From assembly GCA_015143295.1 (NCBI GenBank), contig CM026574.1:12154938-12218937 (forward strand): a stretch of 64,000 bases of DNA, given 5' to 3'. The translations under genes were made by a program, and so were the position numbers. The notes below the pieces were generated by a model that worked only from the letters and a program-made list of their open reading frames with translations, ran no database searches and was not told the origin of the DNA. Positions 34,110 through 60,550 of this stretch are shown piece by piece (the stretch's first letter is position 1; each line of letters starts with the position of its first letter). The stretch comes from Tetracentron sinense (lineage: Eukaryota; Streptophyta; Magnoliopsida; Trochodendrales; Trochodendraceae).

Positions 34110-37100
34110 ATATTCAGGTGGTTCAGAGAGAAATGTCAACTGATCTAATTGTCCTTGAATTCCAGGACTTCGACGTCATATTAGGCATGGATTGACTTTC
34201 CAAATATCATGGGCATGTTGACTGTTTTGGGAAAGTGGTCAACTTTAAGCCAATCAGTGAGCCCCCTTTTCGTTTCCAAGGATTAAAGAAGAAAGCTTTA
34301 GCTCGATTCGAGGCATTGAGTCTTGTTACCTTAGAGACACCAGATTGCTCAAGTATCCCTGTTGTAGAGGAATTCATGGATGTCTTTCCCAAAGACTTAC
34401 CGGGCTTGTCACCTGATAGAGAGATAGAATTTGCTATTGACTTAGCTCCAGGCACGACACCCATCTCCAAGGCGCTATATATGATGGTTCCAGTAGATGG
34501 TTCGATGAGGATGTGCATCGATTATCCGCAACTGAACATGGTCACTATAAAAAACAAGTATCATTTGCCTAGGGTTGATGACCTATTCGATCAGTTGCAA
34601 GGAGCGAGTATTTCTCCAAGATCGATTTAAGTTTGGACTACCATCAGTTAAAGATAAAAGCTGAAGATGTGCTTAAGTCTGCATTCAGAACCATATATGG
34701 GCATTATGAATTCCTAGTCATGCCATTCGGTTTGACTAATGCACCAACAACCTTTATGGATCTCATTAACAAAATCTTCAAGCCGACTCTTGATCGATTT
34801 GTGATCGTATTCGTGGATGACATTTTGGTGTATTCTAAGACCCAAAAGGAGCATAAGATACATCTTCGGGCTACAATGAAGAGACTCTATGTGCACGAGT
34901 TGTATGCTAAGCTTAGTAAGTGTGAGTTCTGGCTAAAAAAGATAGCATTTCTAGGTCATGTGGTGTCAGGAGAGGGGATTTTAGTTGACCCTATTAAGAT
35001 AGAAGCAGTGGAAGGTTGGGGAAGACCAAAGAGCGTCACAGAAATCCAAAGCTTCTTAGGCCTCGCTGGTTATTACAGGAGATTTGTGGAAGGTTTCTCC
35101 AGTTTGGCAGCACCATTTACTCATCTAACTCGAAAGAACACCAAGTTTGAGTGGAATGAGAAATGTGAGAAGATTTTTCTTGAGTTGAAGAAGCGTCTTA
35201 CTACCGCCCCATCTTGACTGTACCATGGTAGAGGTTTTGTGGTGTATAGTGACGCCTCACTCATTGGGTTAGGTTGTATTCTTATGCAACACGAGAATGT
35301 GATTGCCTATGCTTCTTGGCAGTTGAAAGACCACGAGAAGAACTACCCTACCCATAACTTAGAGTTGGCAGGAGTAGTCTTTGCTCTCAAGATCTGGAGA
35401 CACTACTTGTACAGTGAGCAGTTTGAAGTATTCACCGATCACAAGAGCCTGAAGTATCTGTTCTCACAGAAGGAGCTGAATTTGAGGTAACGCCACTCGA
35501 TGGAGTTCCTCAAAGATTATGATTACTCTATCCAATACCACTTGGGGAAAGCAAATGTGGTAGTGGATGCATTAAGCCGAAGACCTACTGGATTCTTGGC
35601 ACACTTGATGGTCTAAGAATGGAAGCTACTTGAAGAGGTGTCTAACTTTGATGGCCAACATTGTGGTCAGGCCAACCACCTTGGATATGATTAAAGGCTT
35701 GCAATGGGGCGATGGAGAACTACACGTTGTCATGAACAAGTCGATTAGCTGCGGGTTTGAAGATTTCTCCTAGAGAAATGATGAGATCTCTTTCAAGGAT
35801 AGACTTTGTGTTACGGATAATGAGGAATTAATAAGGGAGATTCTAGACGAAGCATACAAGTTCAAGTATACTGTTCATCTAAGAGGTACAAGATGTACCA
35901 GAACCTTAAGAAATATTTTTTGGTGGAAGGGCATGAAAAAGGATGTGGCTACCTATGTGTCCAAGTATTTGGTTTGTCAACAAGTAAAAGTTGAACACAG
36001 GAGACCAGTGAGACTTCTTTAGTCACTTTTTATTCTAAAGTGGAAGTGGGAAAATATTTCTATGAATTTCGTTGTTGGTTTGCCAAGGACGGCTAAGAAC
36101 TTTGATGCAATTTGGGTCATGGTCGATAGGTTAACTAAATCTGCTCATTTCCTTCCGTATCGAACCACGTTCAATTCCAACCAGTTGGCTAACCTTGATA
36201 TCAAGGAGATAGGCCGTTTGCATGGAGTGTCCGTCAGCATTGTATCTAATCGAGACCCGAGATTTACTTCCAGTGGAAGAGTTTCCAGTAAGCCATAGGT
36301 TCTCGTTTTGATTTCAACATGACATTTCATCCGCAGACAGATGGGCAAACCGAGAGGGTGAACCAAATCATAGAGGACATGCTACGGGCTTGCATGTTAG
36401 ACATCCAAAGTAGTTGGGATGATCACATGCCGTTGGTTGAATTTGCCTACAACAATAGCTATCAAGCGAGTATTCAGATGGCACCGTTTGAGGCACTCTA
36501 TGGGAGAAGTTTCTGTTCACCTTTGTGTTGGGACGAAGTTAGCGAGAGGAAGCTTTTGGGTCTTGAGCTCGTTGGTCAAACTGTGGATAGAGTTCAGTTG
36601 ATCTGAGAGATGTTGAAAACAACTCAGAGTAGGCAGAAGAGTTATGCCGAAACTCGCAGGAGGGATATTGAGTTCCAAGTTAGAGATTTTGTATTTGTTA
36701 AGATCTCACCTACAAAGGGTGTAATGAGGTTTGATAAGCGAGCCCGAGATATGTAGGCCCTTTTGAGAGCATCACCTGGGTCGGGGAAGTTGCTTATCGG
36801 GTCACCTTGCCACCCTATATGGCTAGTGTGCATAATGTCTTCCACATCTCCATGTTAAAAAAGTACATCTTGGATCCTTCGCACATCATTGATTTGGAGC
36901 CATTGGAAGTCCGAGAAGATTTGACTCTTGTTGAGCAACTGATCAAATCTTGGACCGAAAAGAGCAAGTCTTCTGTATTACGGTCATTCTTCTTGTACTC
37001 TTGCAATAGGAGCATCACTCTAAGGAGGAAGCTACATGGGAGAGGGAAGCCAAAGTTCGTAAAAAGTATCCTCACTTATTCGACTAAGGTACATAAATTT

Positions 37101-37118
37101 TGTGGATAAAATTCTCTT
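34110..37118 (+). pseudogene. Ty3/gypsy pol relic (PR-RT-RH-INT)
   Basis: In order: the end of the aspartic protease (FDVILGMD at about 34170), RT in two frames (34235-34630 and 34633-35217; [18 protein letters not shown]), RNase H (35239-35490; [16 protein letters not shown]), the integrase core (about 36062-36600; FHPQTDGQTERVNQ), and the integrase C-terminal region (HNVFHISMLKKY at about 36826). Stops at about 34628 and 35217 and several frameshifts make it inactive. The 5' LTR, gag and most of the protease are missing. The polypurine tract and 3' LTR follow directly. Confidence 0.92.
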
Positions 37119-37130
37119 AAGGGGGGAGGA
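37119..37130 (+). promoter_or_regulatory. Polypurine tract of the gypsy element
   Basis: AAGGGGGGAGGA lies immediately before the LTR start TGTAGAGTC at 37131, the expected plus-strand priming site. Confidence 0.85.
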
Positions 37131-37271
37131 TGTAGAGTCTTAGACCTTTTTCCCTGTTTTTAATCTTGTTTTGTAGGGATTTTATTGTCATTTAAGTGTT
37201 CTATGTATATGGGTGTTAAGTCAAGCAAGTTGGAGGGTGAAAATCAATGAAAAACCCCAAATTCAGGACCC

Positions 37272-37450
37272 CTGATCGATCAGACCTCGCAGAGCAATCG
37301 ATCGGAGGGATACCAGAAGATCGCCCAGGCATTCTGTCCTGTGCCGATCAATCGGCCCTCCCAGACCGATCAATCGGCCGACACTAGAAAATTTGCCTAG
37401 AAACCCTGTGTAAGCCCCGATCGATCAGAACTAACCCCCGATCGATCGGA
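37272..37450. repeat. U3 palindrome cluster, core GATCGATC / GATCAATC
   Basis: Six units: CTGATCGATCAG at 37272-37283, then about 37295-37305, 37343-37356, 37365-37378, 37417-37428 and 37437-37450. The last ends 66 bp upstream of the TATA box. Confidence 0.88.
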
Positions 37451-38957
37451 GCGCGCAATTTTGGTTTTTTAAAAAATCCCAAATTGTGGATTTTAGGGTT
37501 TTTAACTCATGTGACTATAAATAGGGGTTCTATTTCGAGATTTTAGAGTTTTCTAACCATTTCTAACCTAATTTGGCAAAGGAAAAGAGAAAACCTAGGG
37601 TTCTAAGGGAGATTTAGCTTGAAGAAGAAGGGTTTTGCTTGAAGGAGAAGAAGATTAGCTTGGAGATCAACCCCAAAGCTTCAAGGAGCTTTATTTTGTG
37701 ATTTGGATCCAAGGGAAGGATCCCAAAGGTTGATATCCCTTCTAATCTAACTCTATTGTTGATTTATTGTATGATTTCACATGATTAAACAAGATTATTG
37801 AATGTTTATTATGAATTGATTACTATGCTTGAGATTTAAAATGAGCTATTAAATGTATTAGGTGATCTTGTGAAACATGATAAAGGGATTTGATATTGTA
37901 TTAAAGTATGTGATGATGTTTATATTGAATTGGATGTATGTGATGATGGGTTGAATGGAATGAATATGGTTTGTGGAGGAAGGGAAATTATAATTGATGA
38001 GTTTTGATTGTATTGTTATGGTTTTGTGGATGGATATGGATGGATAATGGAGTGTGTATAATGGAGGAAGGGCAATGGTTCATGAATAATGGATTAAAGA
38101 TATTAATATGGATGCTTTGAATTGTAAAATGTAGAAATAATGTTATTGAAATTGTTTAAGTATGTTCAAGAGATATCAATGCATGTCATGATAAATGATG
38201 TCATATTTATATTGCATGATAATTGACAGTCGGATAGGCCAAATCCTAGAGGAAGTCTTCCACGTTGGGAATTTTCTAACTAGGGATCGAGATGTAACCT
38301 AGCAGAGTTTCTTGGTGGAAGATGAAAATCTAGGCAATGACCGAGTTCGGATATTAATAACGACATATAAGCAAAAGTTCACATGTGTAGTAGATTCCAA
38401 GTCTCACGTGTACACAAGCATGACATGGACAATGCATGAACACTGAACACTGGACATTGAAAAACAAGTATAAGAACAAATATAAGTACAAAAACAGGAA
38501 CAAGTACAAGAAATAAGTACAAGAACACTGCATGATTTTACAAGGACCCTGATATCTCAAGTAGTTCCGGTAATCGTTGATGCACTCCATGGATAAAATT
38601 TCAAATCTTGGATAATTATCATAAACATTTGGTATCTAAGAGCTCGAGGGGCTTACGCTTCTGTCGATGCACCTCCATAGATTTAATACAAAGACATCGA
38701 TGACTATTTTTATGGGAAAACAAACATGCATGAAACTCATACTACAAGTCTAAGAGTCACATAAGTACACGAGTCAAGATGATGCATGATAGGATATGTT
38801 CACATGTTTCTATACTCTAATTATGTACATGTTATATAGAACTGTTACTGATTAAGTAATTATCGCATGAAATGGATATTGAGCATGCATATGTATTATT
38901 GTTATTGTTAGTTAGTTTGGATCCGTTGAGTGTTTGCTATGCTCAGTCGACCTGTTA

Positions 38958-39086
38958 TTGTCTTCAGGTTTAGAGCCAAAATCTACAGGTGCACCGTGGG
39001 TTGAAGAAACCTATCAAGAAGCAAAAGTAGAAGGTGATCCCTTCGCGGAGGGTGATTGGAACCTTGACCAATTCCCATATAATTAG
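38958..39086 (+). CDS. LTR-embedded short ORF, copy in 3' LTR (no ATG)
   Basis: Open for 42 codons in the frame aligned to the other copies, with PWVEETY and a terminal FPYN before TAG. The start codon position reads TTG. It is listed as a homologous frame; expression is doubtful. Confidence 0.35.
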   Translation: MSSGLEPKSTGAPWVEETYQEAKVEGDPFAEGDWNLDQFPYN

Positions 39087-39399
39087 TTTCTTTTCAGTTC
39101 AGTTTTATTGAAGAGAGAGTTTGTATTAGACTTGAGACCTTTATGGTGGATGTTGTTTTAGTTCATGTTTATGGATTTGGACATATATTGGTTTATGATA
39201 TATCGGATGAGACCTTCTATGTTAAAAGAATTTTATATTTGCTATTTTGGAGTATTTATCTTTTAGTTATGCATTTTTTTCATTAAGGTTAAGCAGAGAT
39301 AAGTAATGTAGCGGACCCAAAGTCTCATTATGTTGGGGATTTGGGGTCGTTACACCTTACACAGAAGAATAAGTTATATGGTGAATAATCCCAAGTGGA

Positions 39400-40330
39400 C
39401 TAATATTAAAACATAAATAATTGATTGGTTGGTGGTTTAAATAATATTTCATGATATTCTACTAACAAGAAAACCATTATATGATTACTCATTCTCAAAA
39501 TTATTTTCATGAGATTATTCCTAATAATCCATAGGAATAAAGTTTGTACAAATATTATCAAAGAATTTTTAGAGAAGACAATGTCATCAAGTATTATAAA
39601 GATAATTAAAAATGACAAAAATAGAGCATCTCATCAAAAGAACTCAAAATTACAAAAATCGCAAAAAGACAACGAAAGGATTTTACTGGCTCCATAAAAA
39701 GAATACAAGAAAGTAATTGATTAAGAATCTTGACCAAATGGAGCATTATGAAGATAGTGGATCAATTATTGAGTCCTTTTGTTTTGTTTTGTCTTTTAAT
39801 TATGAAGTCTTTTTCTTTACGTTAAGGTCATCCAAGTGTATGATAACAAAGAGTCAAGTATGTTATTGAGTCAAGAAGTAGTTGTAATTATTGTCCTTGA
39901 TAAATAAGTTGTAAATAAGTAGTCTTGGAAGTCTTTTGCTTTTGAGAAACCATCCTATAGCCTCTAATGGGTCAAGTGGTCAGCCATATTGTAAGGACGT
40001 TTTTGATTTTATTTGCTATTTATAGTGTCTTTTCTAATCAATTCAAACACAAAGAAGTTTCGTACTGAAAGCAGAGAAAGGTGTGAAAATTCTCTTACGA
40101 ATTAAAAGTTTCTCCACTGGAGAAGAAATTCTAAAACCACCTTTATACGTACCTTGAGTGGATAGGCGTACTAGAAAAGTGCAGAAAAACCCATTGTTTC
40201 TTCTCTCTCTTATCCTTCTCATATTGACATTGATACTCTTGATGTGTCTCTTTCCATGTATGGACAACCAACATCCTTGATTCCTCATGACCAGGTCACG
40301 TGGTCAGCCATGTTGGGTATATTAACAACA
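39400..40330 (+). other. Pararetrovirus-like intergenic region (relic), inverted homologue of 17690-18330
   Basis: From 39690 to about 40200 it matches the reverse complement of 18240-17730, including TTATGAAGATAGTGGA. A TATTTATAG element lies at about 40017, followed by a leader. The ORF-like stretch before it (to 39697) is Lys-rich and unassigned. It could alternatively be a repeat of unknown type present twice. Confidence 0.45.
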
Positions 40331-40639
40331 CAAGGAGATTATAGCAAATGTGCCTACCACTCAAGTCAATGATTGATATTCCTATTTTTCTTAGCAAATT
40401 TTTCTTAGCAAAGGTACTCGTTCTTGTGCAATATTGTCCATTGCTAATTACGTTTTCTTTAATCATTGTTTACCTCCTATCACATCTTTGCTTTGTCTCT
40501 TTTGTCTTTTTTTATTTCTTATTCTTATCAGGAGATTCTTGTTCAATATTCTAGGTAGAAGAGTTATGGATGCTGAATGCTCTTATCACTAATGACACAT
40601 ATGAATAGACTACAGTACTACTAGGGAAACACATAGATG

Positions 40640-41130
40640 GTTGTTGGTGGGGTTATGCTAATAAATATCAACATGATGGTACTATTAAAAGGTTGAAGGT
40701 GCGATTGGTTACTAAAGGTTATATCAAATCTTCGGTATTGATTATTTTGAAACTTTTTCTCTGTGCAACAATAATAGTTTGGAATTATTTATTTGGTGGT
40801 TTATGTTGATAATATTCTACTAACAAAAATTGATCAAGTATATTGACTAATGACTTGGCTAGCTATGGACCCTGATATTAGGCTTGAAGTTGAGCAAATG
40901 TCAGTCTTTTATAGATCCAATAAGATACATTCTTTTATAAATCCAATAAGATACATGAGATTAGTGAGTAAACTGGTTTACCAAACAGTGACTCGACTAG
41001 ACTTAGCATTGTAGTTGGTGTGATGAATCGGTTCATGTCATCCCCAAAATGGCCTCATTGGGATGATGTATGCAGAATTTTGAGTTATCTCAAAGGTGCT
41101 TCACAAGTTGAGGTCTGATATACATGCCTA
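40640..41130 (+). pseudogene. Ty1/copia reverse transcriptase relic
   Basis: Decayed reading frames show copia RT traces: KVRLVTKGY (about 40697), the KLVYQTVTR segment (about 40972) and an FMSSP/LKGA stretch (about 41034-41100). Stops and frameshifts are frequent, and no LTR pair was found around it. Confidence 0.7.
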
Positions 41131-41682
41131 ATAATTTGTTAGACATTCATAGTTATTTCTAAAAATAATAATAATATTTATAAAAAAATATTTTCCAAAA
41201 TCTCGGACCGAAATGTTCCAAAATTTCGAACCAATGGTATATATATATATATACCAGAAATCGATGTGAAAACCAAAATTTCAAACCTTCTTGTACATTA
41301 GGCTCAACTCCGTGGGTCCAACTTAGAGGGTTTTATAATTTTGTCATTAGTGGGAATATATAATTGCATTATGATTACGTTTTCTTCAATACGTAGAAAA
41401 CGAGAGAAAATGCGAGCAGATATAATTGCAATTCGGTTTCACATAAAATTAGTGAAAGGATCTCTATGCAGTCATGGACGTAGGCATTTTATTGAAATAC
41501 GTAAATCTATGCGTAAAGTTTTTCTATTTTGTTTATATTTGTCGCTCCCAAACCACGAAATATGTGCGAATCTTTGTTATTTTTGTTCATATTTGTTGCT
41601 ATTTTTCTAGCATGAAAGAGATTTATAGAGTTTTTCTTATACCTTAAATATGAGCAATTTATTATTGTATGTTCTTTTGAGG
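41131..41682. other. Intergenic, no gene recognised
   Basis: AT-rich sequence including a short (AT)n run at about 41239-41255. The 89-codon plus-strand ORF at 41341-41610 has no recognisable domain and is probably chance. Confidence 0.5.
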
Positions 41683-42650
41683 AGACTTGTAAAGTCTTGA
41701 CACTTTGCGATTTTTGTCAATGGACAATATGCATTTTCTTTGTTTGGCGGTACTCTAACCAATTGAACTAACTACAATCCCCTTTGACTTGGGTAAGAAG
41801 CCTATATTATTCACACCCTAACTCTTTTTCTTTGAGTTTTTCTGCCTATATTCAGAATTGGTAAAATCTTGTTGGGTCGAGCTGGATTTGAACCATTGTC
41901 AACATGCATTTCATCTATTGGGTTGCAATTTCTATGAGACTTTATGCAACAAAATGAATGATTTAAAATTTTATATAAAAATGGTAAAACTTCAGTCTCA
42001 TGATAATAAAAATTAATCTTGTTAAAAAGCTCGACAAAGTGACTCAAATTTCCTACCAACTACCATGAAAAAGTATATATTGTCCTGTAAGTCTATAAGT
42101 CTAAGCAAAGAAAGGACCCTTATGGCCATTCTTTTGTTAGGTGGCATTTGGTAACATTAATCTAAATAGGTAAAGCTTATTTGAAAATTATGCTTAGTCG
42201 GATTTTAGATTGTTAAGTTGAAAGTTAATTGGATGTCTACATCTTTTTGAAGTAGAGGTTTTATCTTTAAAGAAAAAAGTAGCTATGAGCTACTTTTTAA
42301 AGTAGAGGTTTTTACCTGTAAAATCTCTACTTCTAAAAGATATAGACATCCAATTAACGTTCAACTTAACAATTTAAAGTCCAACCAAGCATAATTTTCA
42401 AATAAGCTCTACCAATTTAGATTAGTGTTACCAAACGCCCTCAAAACTTATAATGCTTGGCACTTTACACTTTGTCATGATAATTGGTAAGAAATTTGAG
42501 TCATTTTGTCAATATTTTAACACAATCAATTCTTACCGTGATGAGATTTCAACTCTTATCATTTTTTATGAGATTTGAAATTTCTCAAAAAAAAAAAAAA
42601 ATGCATATTGTCAAATTACAAAACTTGCAAAGTGCTTTATAAGTCTCAGC
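41683..42650. repeat. Foldback region with inverted arms
   Basis: The arm at about 41683-41735 (GAGACTTGTAAAG...GACAATATGCATTTT) is inverted at about 42600-42650. Inner segments with TGACTCAAATTTC(C/T)TACCAA also face each other. A MITE is nested at 42138-42440. Borders and TSD are not resolved. Confidence 0.55.
42138..42440. mobile_element. Long-TIR foldback MITE, about 300 bp
   Basis: Nearly the whole element is one inverted repeat. The arms start GGCATTTGGTAACATTAATC and, inverted, GGCGTTTGGTAACACTAATC and stay similar for about 120 bp to a centre near 42285. The GGCGTTTGGTAAC end is typical of hAT-like MITEs. The TSD is not clear. Confidence 0.8.
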
Positions 42651-43278
42651 AAAAGAACCGACCCTTGATTGAAAGAAGTGCCGACAATTTTTCAGGATAA
42701 TTTCTTACTGTACTGATGCTGTACTGGGGCACCAATACAATGAGCATACCTTCAACCTGAATCCATCTCGACCGGAACTTCCTCTGTTAACCCATCATAA
42801 TCAATAATTTTAATCAAAGAGTTATGTTTCAAATTTGGGAAATGCTATGCGGACTCAACCCTTTTATGGGGGGAAAACATGTGAAAATTACAGCTTACCT
42901 ATGGACCCTACCTGTTTTATTTTTTTCTATACAAATGACGAGTTTGCTTGCCGGTGAGTCTGCCTAGCATTCCTCCCTAAATTATAAATAATTTTTGCTT
43001 AAAATTAGCAAATTAACTAGGCATTATAATGTGATAGCCCTCCACGGAGCCCAATCGAAACACAATTGAGATTAGGAATATCAAAGACCAAATCAGTGTA
43101 AAGATTACTGAAGTCATAAGCATAGGTTAGCCATTGGAGTCGAAGTTGCGATTAAGATTACATATGTCAATATAGTTGATAGGTGTGCCGTAATAAAAAT
43201 TGTCGACAAAATAGATAGAATAGTATGTCAGCAGGTCACCCGATTCAAAATTGCCGACAATGCTCAAGGTAATCGATG

Positions 43279-43281
<3 letters not shown>

Positions 43282-43315
<34 letters not shown>
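43282..43315. repeat. (CT)n microsatellite
   Basis: An uninterrupted CT dinucleotide run, ending at TTTCTG. Confidence 0.95.
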
Positions 43316-43319
<4 letters not shown>

Positions 43320-44599
43320 GTGCACCAAATTCAAGTTTTTCTTGTTTACGACTCAACTATTTTGAAATAATTCACTGAAAAATGTTCTCATTGTTTTCTC
43401 TCACATTTGGTTTCTCTAGAACTAAATAAAGAACTTCTCATTTCTCTGTATTTGCTTTTCCTTCACCAGTGTTCAATGGAATTTCAGACATTTGAAAGGT
43501 ACTCATGTCTGGTAATTGACACTTGAGACAGGTAAGATGTAAGATCATGCAGTAAATTATAACTGAAAACCAAGAATCCAATTCTGATTTAGAGATTACC
43601 ATGGCAACAGTACCTTGAACAGCATGCAGGATGACATTGTTCTACATTCGATGGCAGAAGTTTCTGGAATCTAAATGTGTTAAAGATAAAAACATTTTAT
43701 CAAAACCAAATATTGCCAACCATTATGAGTGCCAAATGAACAAATGGGCATTGTACAAGAAACTTTGATCAATAAAAGCACTATACAGTATACAACATAC
43801 AGCATAGCCCCATCTTTCAAGTTTTTGTTGACAACAAAATAACTTTCCTGATAAACAAATGGAAGAATCTACCAAGGCAGACAGACACCATCATTGGCCA
43901 CAGACGGCAGGTCACCTTTCTGATCTCATGAGTCTCTCCCTCTTTATCTAAAGAATCAATCCACTCCAGAAGACACGGATGATATACAAACATTGCGATG
44001 ATCCTGCTATTTCAGATCAGTTGCCAGCTTGAATACTTTGCAACACAATGTTTTATGGATAATTAATAGTCTGACACCTGAGGGGCTCAAACCTCACCAC
44101 TATCTCTTTCTTTGTTTTTGTTTTTCCTACTTTTTGGGTTTCTTCTAAATTGCCATATCTTATCTGGCCCATATCTCCATTGGAATCACAATATGTACAG
44201 TCCGCGTGCTGCCCGCAGATGGGTAGTAGGCTTATATACCTCTTCCAAGTATCAGATACCAAATGCAAGCATCCCCTACCGACAGCAGAGCCATTTGAAT
44301 TCCATATTCAATAAAAGAAAGAAAAAATAACACTCCGCTGAAAGTAGCTTGGGCTGGTAAGCTTTCAACTAGAATCTCTGCTGATAAAATTAAAACTCAC
44401 TCCCAGAAAAGACTTCAAACGGACAACCGTACTCCTTGTCCTCACCTCCAACAAAAAACATATTCGCCATTTTAGAAACATGAGCTGACTGCTTTTAACA
44501 GCAATGTGATTTACAAATAACTTTGATCCAAATGCTTCACTCAAATGGCTTGTGTAAAGGAGAGGACCATGCAATAACAATCATGAATCAGCGATAACC
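43320..44599 (-). other. 3' flank and probable 3'UTR of the PI 4-kinase gene
   Basis: Non-coding sequence downstream of the stop codon at 44602-44600. I could not place the polyadenylation site, so the UTR border is unknown. No other gene was recognised here. Confidence 0.5.
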
Positions 44600-57754
<13,155 letters not shown>

Positions 57755-57759
57755 CTGCC

Positions 57760-58331
57760 ATCCAAAAACCAAATATGAAATGCTTCAATTATCCAGAAAA
57801 TAAAAGACAGAAAAACCATTACAACTAAAGGTTTTCAACTTTGTACAACTATATTGGGCTCTATTCATTATTTCGATGCCATCCCGCCATTTTGCTTCAT
57901 TTACTGAATGTTTTCTCTTCTACACCAGTTATGATGAGAAAATTTCTGGAGTGTACAACAAGGGCAACATAGGAGCATTTACAGATGCTTTTGGCCACAC
58001 CATGAGCAGGTTGACATAGGACGGAAGCGAGAAGAATGTTGATAGATGAGAGATTGATGATGAAAATATTTCTAAATTAAATCTATGAAGGTCCTAAAGT
58101 GGGAGTTTCACCAACCTACGCTTCCAAGGATGGAGTCACACCACCAAAGCAATGAATCTCTCACACCTTACAAAAGAACATGTTTATCCAATCGTTCAAT
58201 CTCGATTCTCAAATGACTTACACTGTCATAACCTCCCTTTTTCATAGACTCATAGGACTTTTCTTCAAACAATGACTTTGAAAATCTAATAGACAATCTA
58301 GCTCCAAGGACAACTAATTAAAAATTCACTT
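57760..58331. other. PI4KB intron, no gene
   Basis: AT-rich intron sequence upstream of the first visible kinase exon. I looked for the preceding kinase exon here and did not find it. Confidence 0.5.
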
Positions 58332-58827
58332 AGGAAAACCATAGTTATATGGGTATAATATGACAATGATCCATATGGAAAGTACAAGTGTTATACGGCA
58401 AAAACACGGCAAAAGTACGAAAAAATTAAAAAATAATTAATGATTATAAATATATAAAAATCATGATATTTACTCATAAAAATCATTTGATACCGAATAT
58501 GCATTTATCATGGTAAAAGTATGGCAAAAATATGCATTTAATATGTAATTCGCGTACTAAACGGGTATTATATGGTGACATTGTAGAACCCCGGAACTTT
58601 TCGTACCTAATGAATAGCATTCTCATAGCCAATTGGCCTTTCACGTGGTCCAATTAATAAATAAAGAAGAATTAGAAGATTTTAAAATGCCAGAAATGTT
58701 CCCCTTCGAAAGACGAGTCCAACACAAGTTGAATCGTCAAAATTCTACAAATGAGTCAAAAGTTATGACCAAAATACCGAAATAGGAAAAATGAGATAAA
58801 TTAGCAAAATGGGCAAAACACAGACCA

Positions 58828-58963
58828 ACCGGTCGACCGCTCTCAGGACCGATTGACCGTTCTACCCACCGGTCGACCGCTATCACACTAATTTTGTATG
58901 GGGAAATTTTCCAGAGAGGGTCTTTTGGACCGATTGACCGCTCCTCATGACCGGTCGACCGCT
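58828..58963. repeat. U3 palindrome cluster, core GGTCGACC
   Basis: Five units: ACCGGTCGACCGCT at 58828-58841 and 58950-58963, ACCGGTCGACCGC at 58868-58880, and ACCGATTGACCG(C)T at 58848-58860 and 58929-58942. The cluster ends 79 bp upstream of the TATA box. Confidence 0.88.
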
Positions 58964-60427
58964 CCTCCACGAATTTGCCTTGTTTGGTCTTTTTAAGCAG
59001 ATCATTAAGGGTATGATGGTCTTTGACCACTCCTTTTCCAATATAAACCCAATTTTGGGGTTGAGGGTTTCCAAAACCGTCAAACTTGCATTTTGGGAGA
59101 TTTGAGAAGGAAGAGAAGGGAAAGTTAGGGTTTTGCTCAAGGGAGCTTGAGATTGAAGAGTGAAGCTCAACTAAAGCTTGGATTTGCATTTCAAGCAAGG
59201 ATCTTCACTATTTCAAGCTTGGAAGCTTTTTCTTCAAGAGGGATCACCTCTATTGATTTGGGGAGCTTCAATCAAGGGTTTTCTTCTCTTTTCAAGGTCG
59301 GTACCCTATGCTACCCTCCTAGTCATGACCTTTCCTCTTTTCTCTCTTTTTATGGTTTTTCCCCAAATTCTAAGCATGATGATATGTTGGGATGAATGGA
59401 TAGAGATGGATGGTTGTGTGTGGGCGATGGATGCCGTGTGTATGTTTTGTGATGAATGAAATGGGAAGGGCATTGTACCAATAATGAACATACATGTATG
59501 TGTGAACATTAATCCATTTAGAAAATCATGATTTAGGCTTTAACCATAATGTACACACCAAGTGTTGGATGAAATGCCAAGGTGAAGAATTAGTTCTAGA
59601 AATGCATGTATAATTTTATTCGCTTTCTATAACGGCGTGAATATTCCTATAAGTTGAAATGAATGCTAGTCCATGTATTGTTGAACCTCAAATGTCACGT
59701 TTAATTACAAGCTAAAGCATGTACACGACTTCACGAGCACAGCATGCATGACATGGTTTATCGGTGCTATTCAAGAACAAGGGTTTTATTTTTGATTCAC
59801 GAACACCATGACAAGGCCAAACGTAAGGGTTGGTAATTAGATGTAGGACATATCTTACGATATGTTTTGCTTCGCTTTTGACCAGAAAAAGAACACGCCA
59901 AACAAGACTCCAAGCATGCATGTTTATTTTATTGCATTTTCGCTAAAGAGGGGTTTCCCCTCCCTCGCAAGTTGCTTTCAGTAAAAAGATAGGGTTCTAC
60001 ACCACCCTCCCTCACAAGTTGCATCTCATGAAAAGAGGGGGTTCTATATCACCCTCTCTCACAAGTGCATCTCACAAGTTGCATGAGCATGTTTAAATTT
60101 CAAGCAAGCAAGACATGACACGACAAGACAAGCAAGACATGGCATGACACGACAAGCAAGACATGATATGACAAGACCAACAAGACAGAACAAGACAAGA
60201 CAAATTTTCAAACACGAAAAGAGTATTCCAAGTCAAGTCAAGCACACGACATTTTCAAGAGTTTTTCTGATTTTGATGTGATGCAAGCATGCAATATAAA
60301 CTGTTCTACTTTCCTGCTATGCTATGAACTGCTTCTGCTTTATTTCCATTATTATATGCTATGACTGTTGGATAGTATTTGATACCCACTGAGTATTCCA
60401 TGCTCAGCCGTACGGCCCGTACTTTTG

Positions 60428-60550
60428 ATGTTGACAAGTGTTAGTGGTGCGCCCGCTCCTTTTGACATATATGCTCCCGGTCCATGGGAGGAAGAGGAGT
60501 ACGTCGAGGAGGCCCCCGCTGAGGAGCCTCAAGTAGAGGGCTACTACTAG
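60428..60550 (+). CDS. LTR-embedded short ORF, copy in solo LTR (40 aa)
   Basis: ATG to TAG, uninterrupted. It has PFDIYAPGPWEEEEY in the middle and EGYY at the stop, aligned with the ORFs at 21040, 21541 and 38958. Third-position differences are frequent while the W-x-E-E-x-Y core stays. Function and translation are unknown. Confidence 0.42.
   Translation: MLTSVSGAPAPFDIYAPGPWEEEEYVEEAPAEEPQVEGYY

Larger units (their letters stand above)
37131..39354 (+). mobile_element. 3' LTR of the gypsy element, 2224 bp
   Basis: It begins TGTAGAGTCTTAG after the polypurine tract and ends GGGGTCGTTACA. The TATA box CTATAAATAG lies at 37515-37524, with a six-palindrome cluster (37272-37450) upstream. The shared LTR palindrome is present in degraded form at about 38926-38947, with an aligned ORF after it. 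A CAAGTAC/AAGAACA-rich tract at 38460-38530 corresponds to the ACAAG tract of related LTRs. Confidence 0.9.
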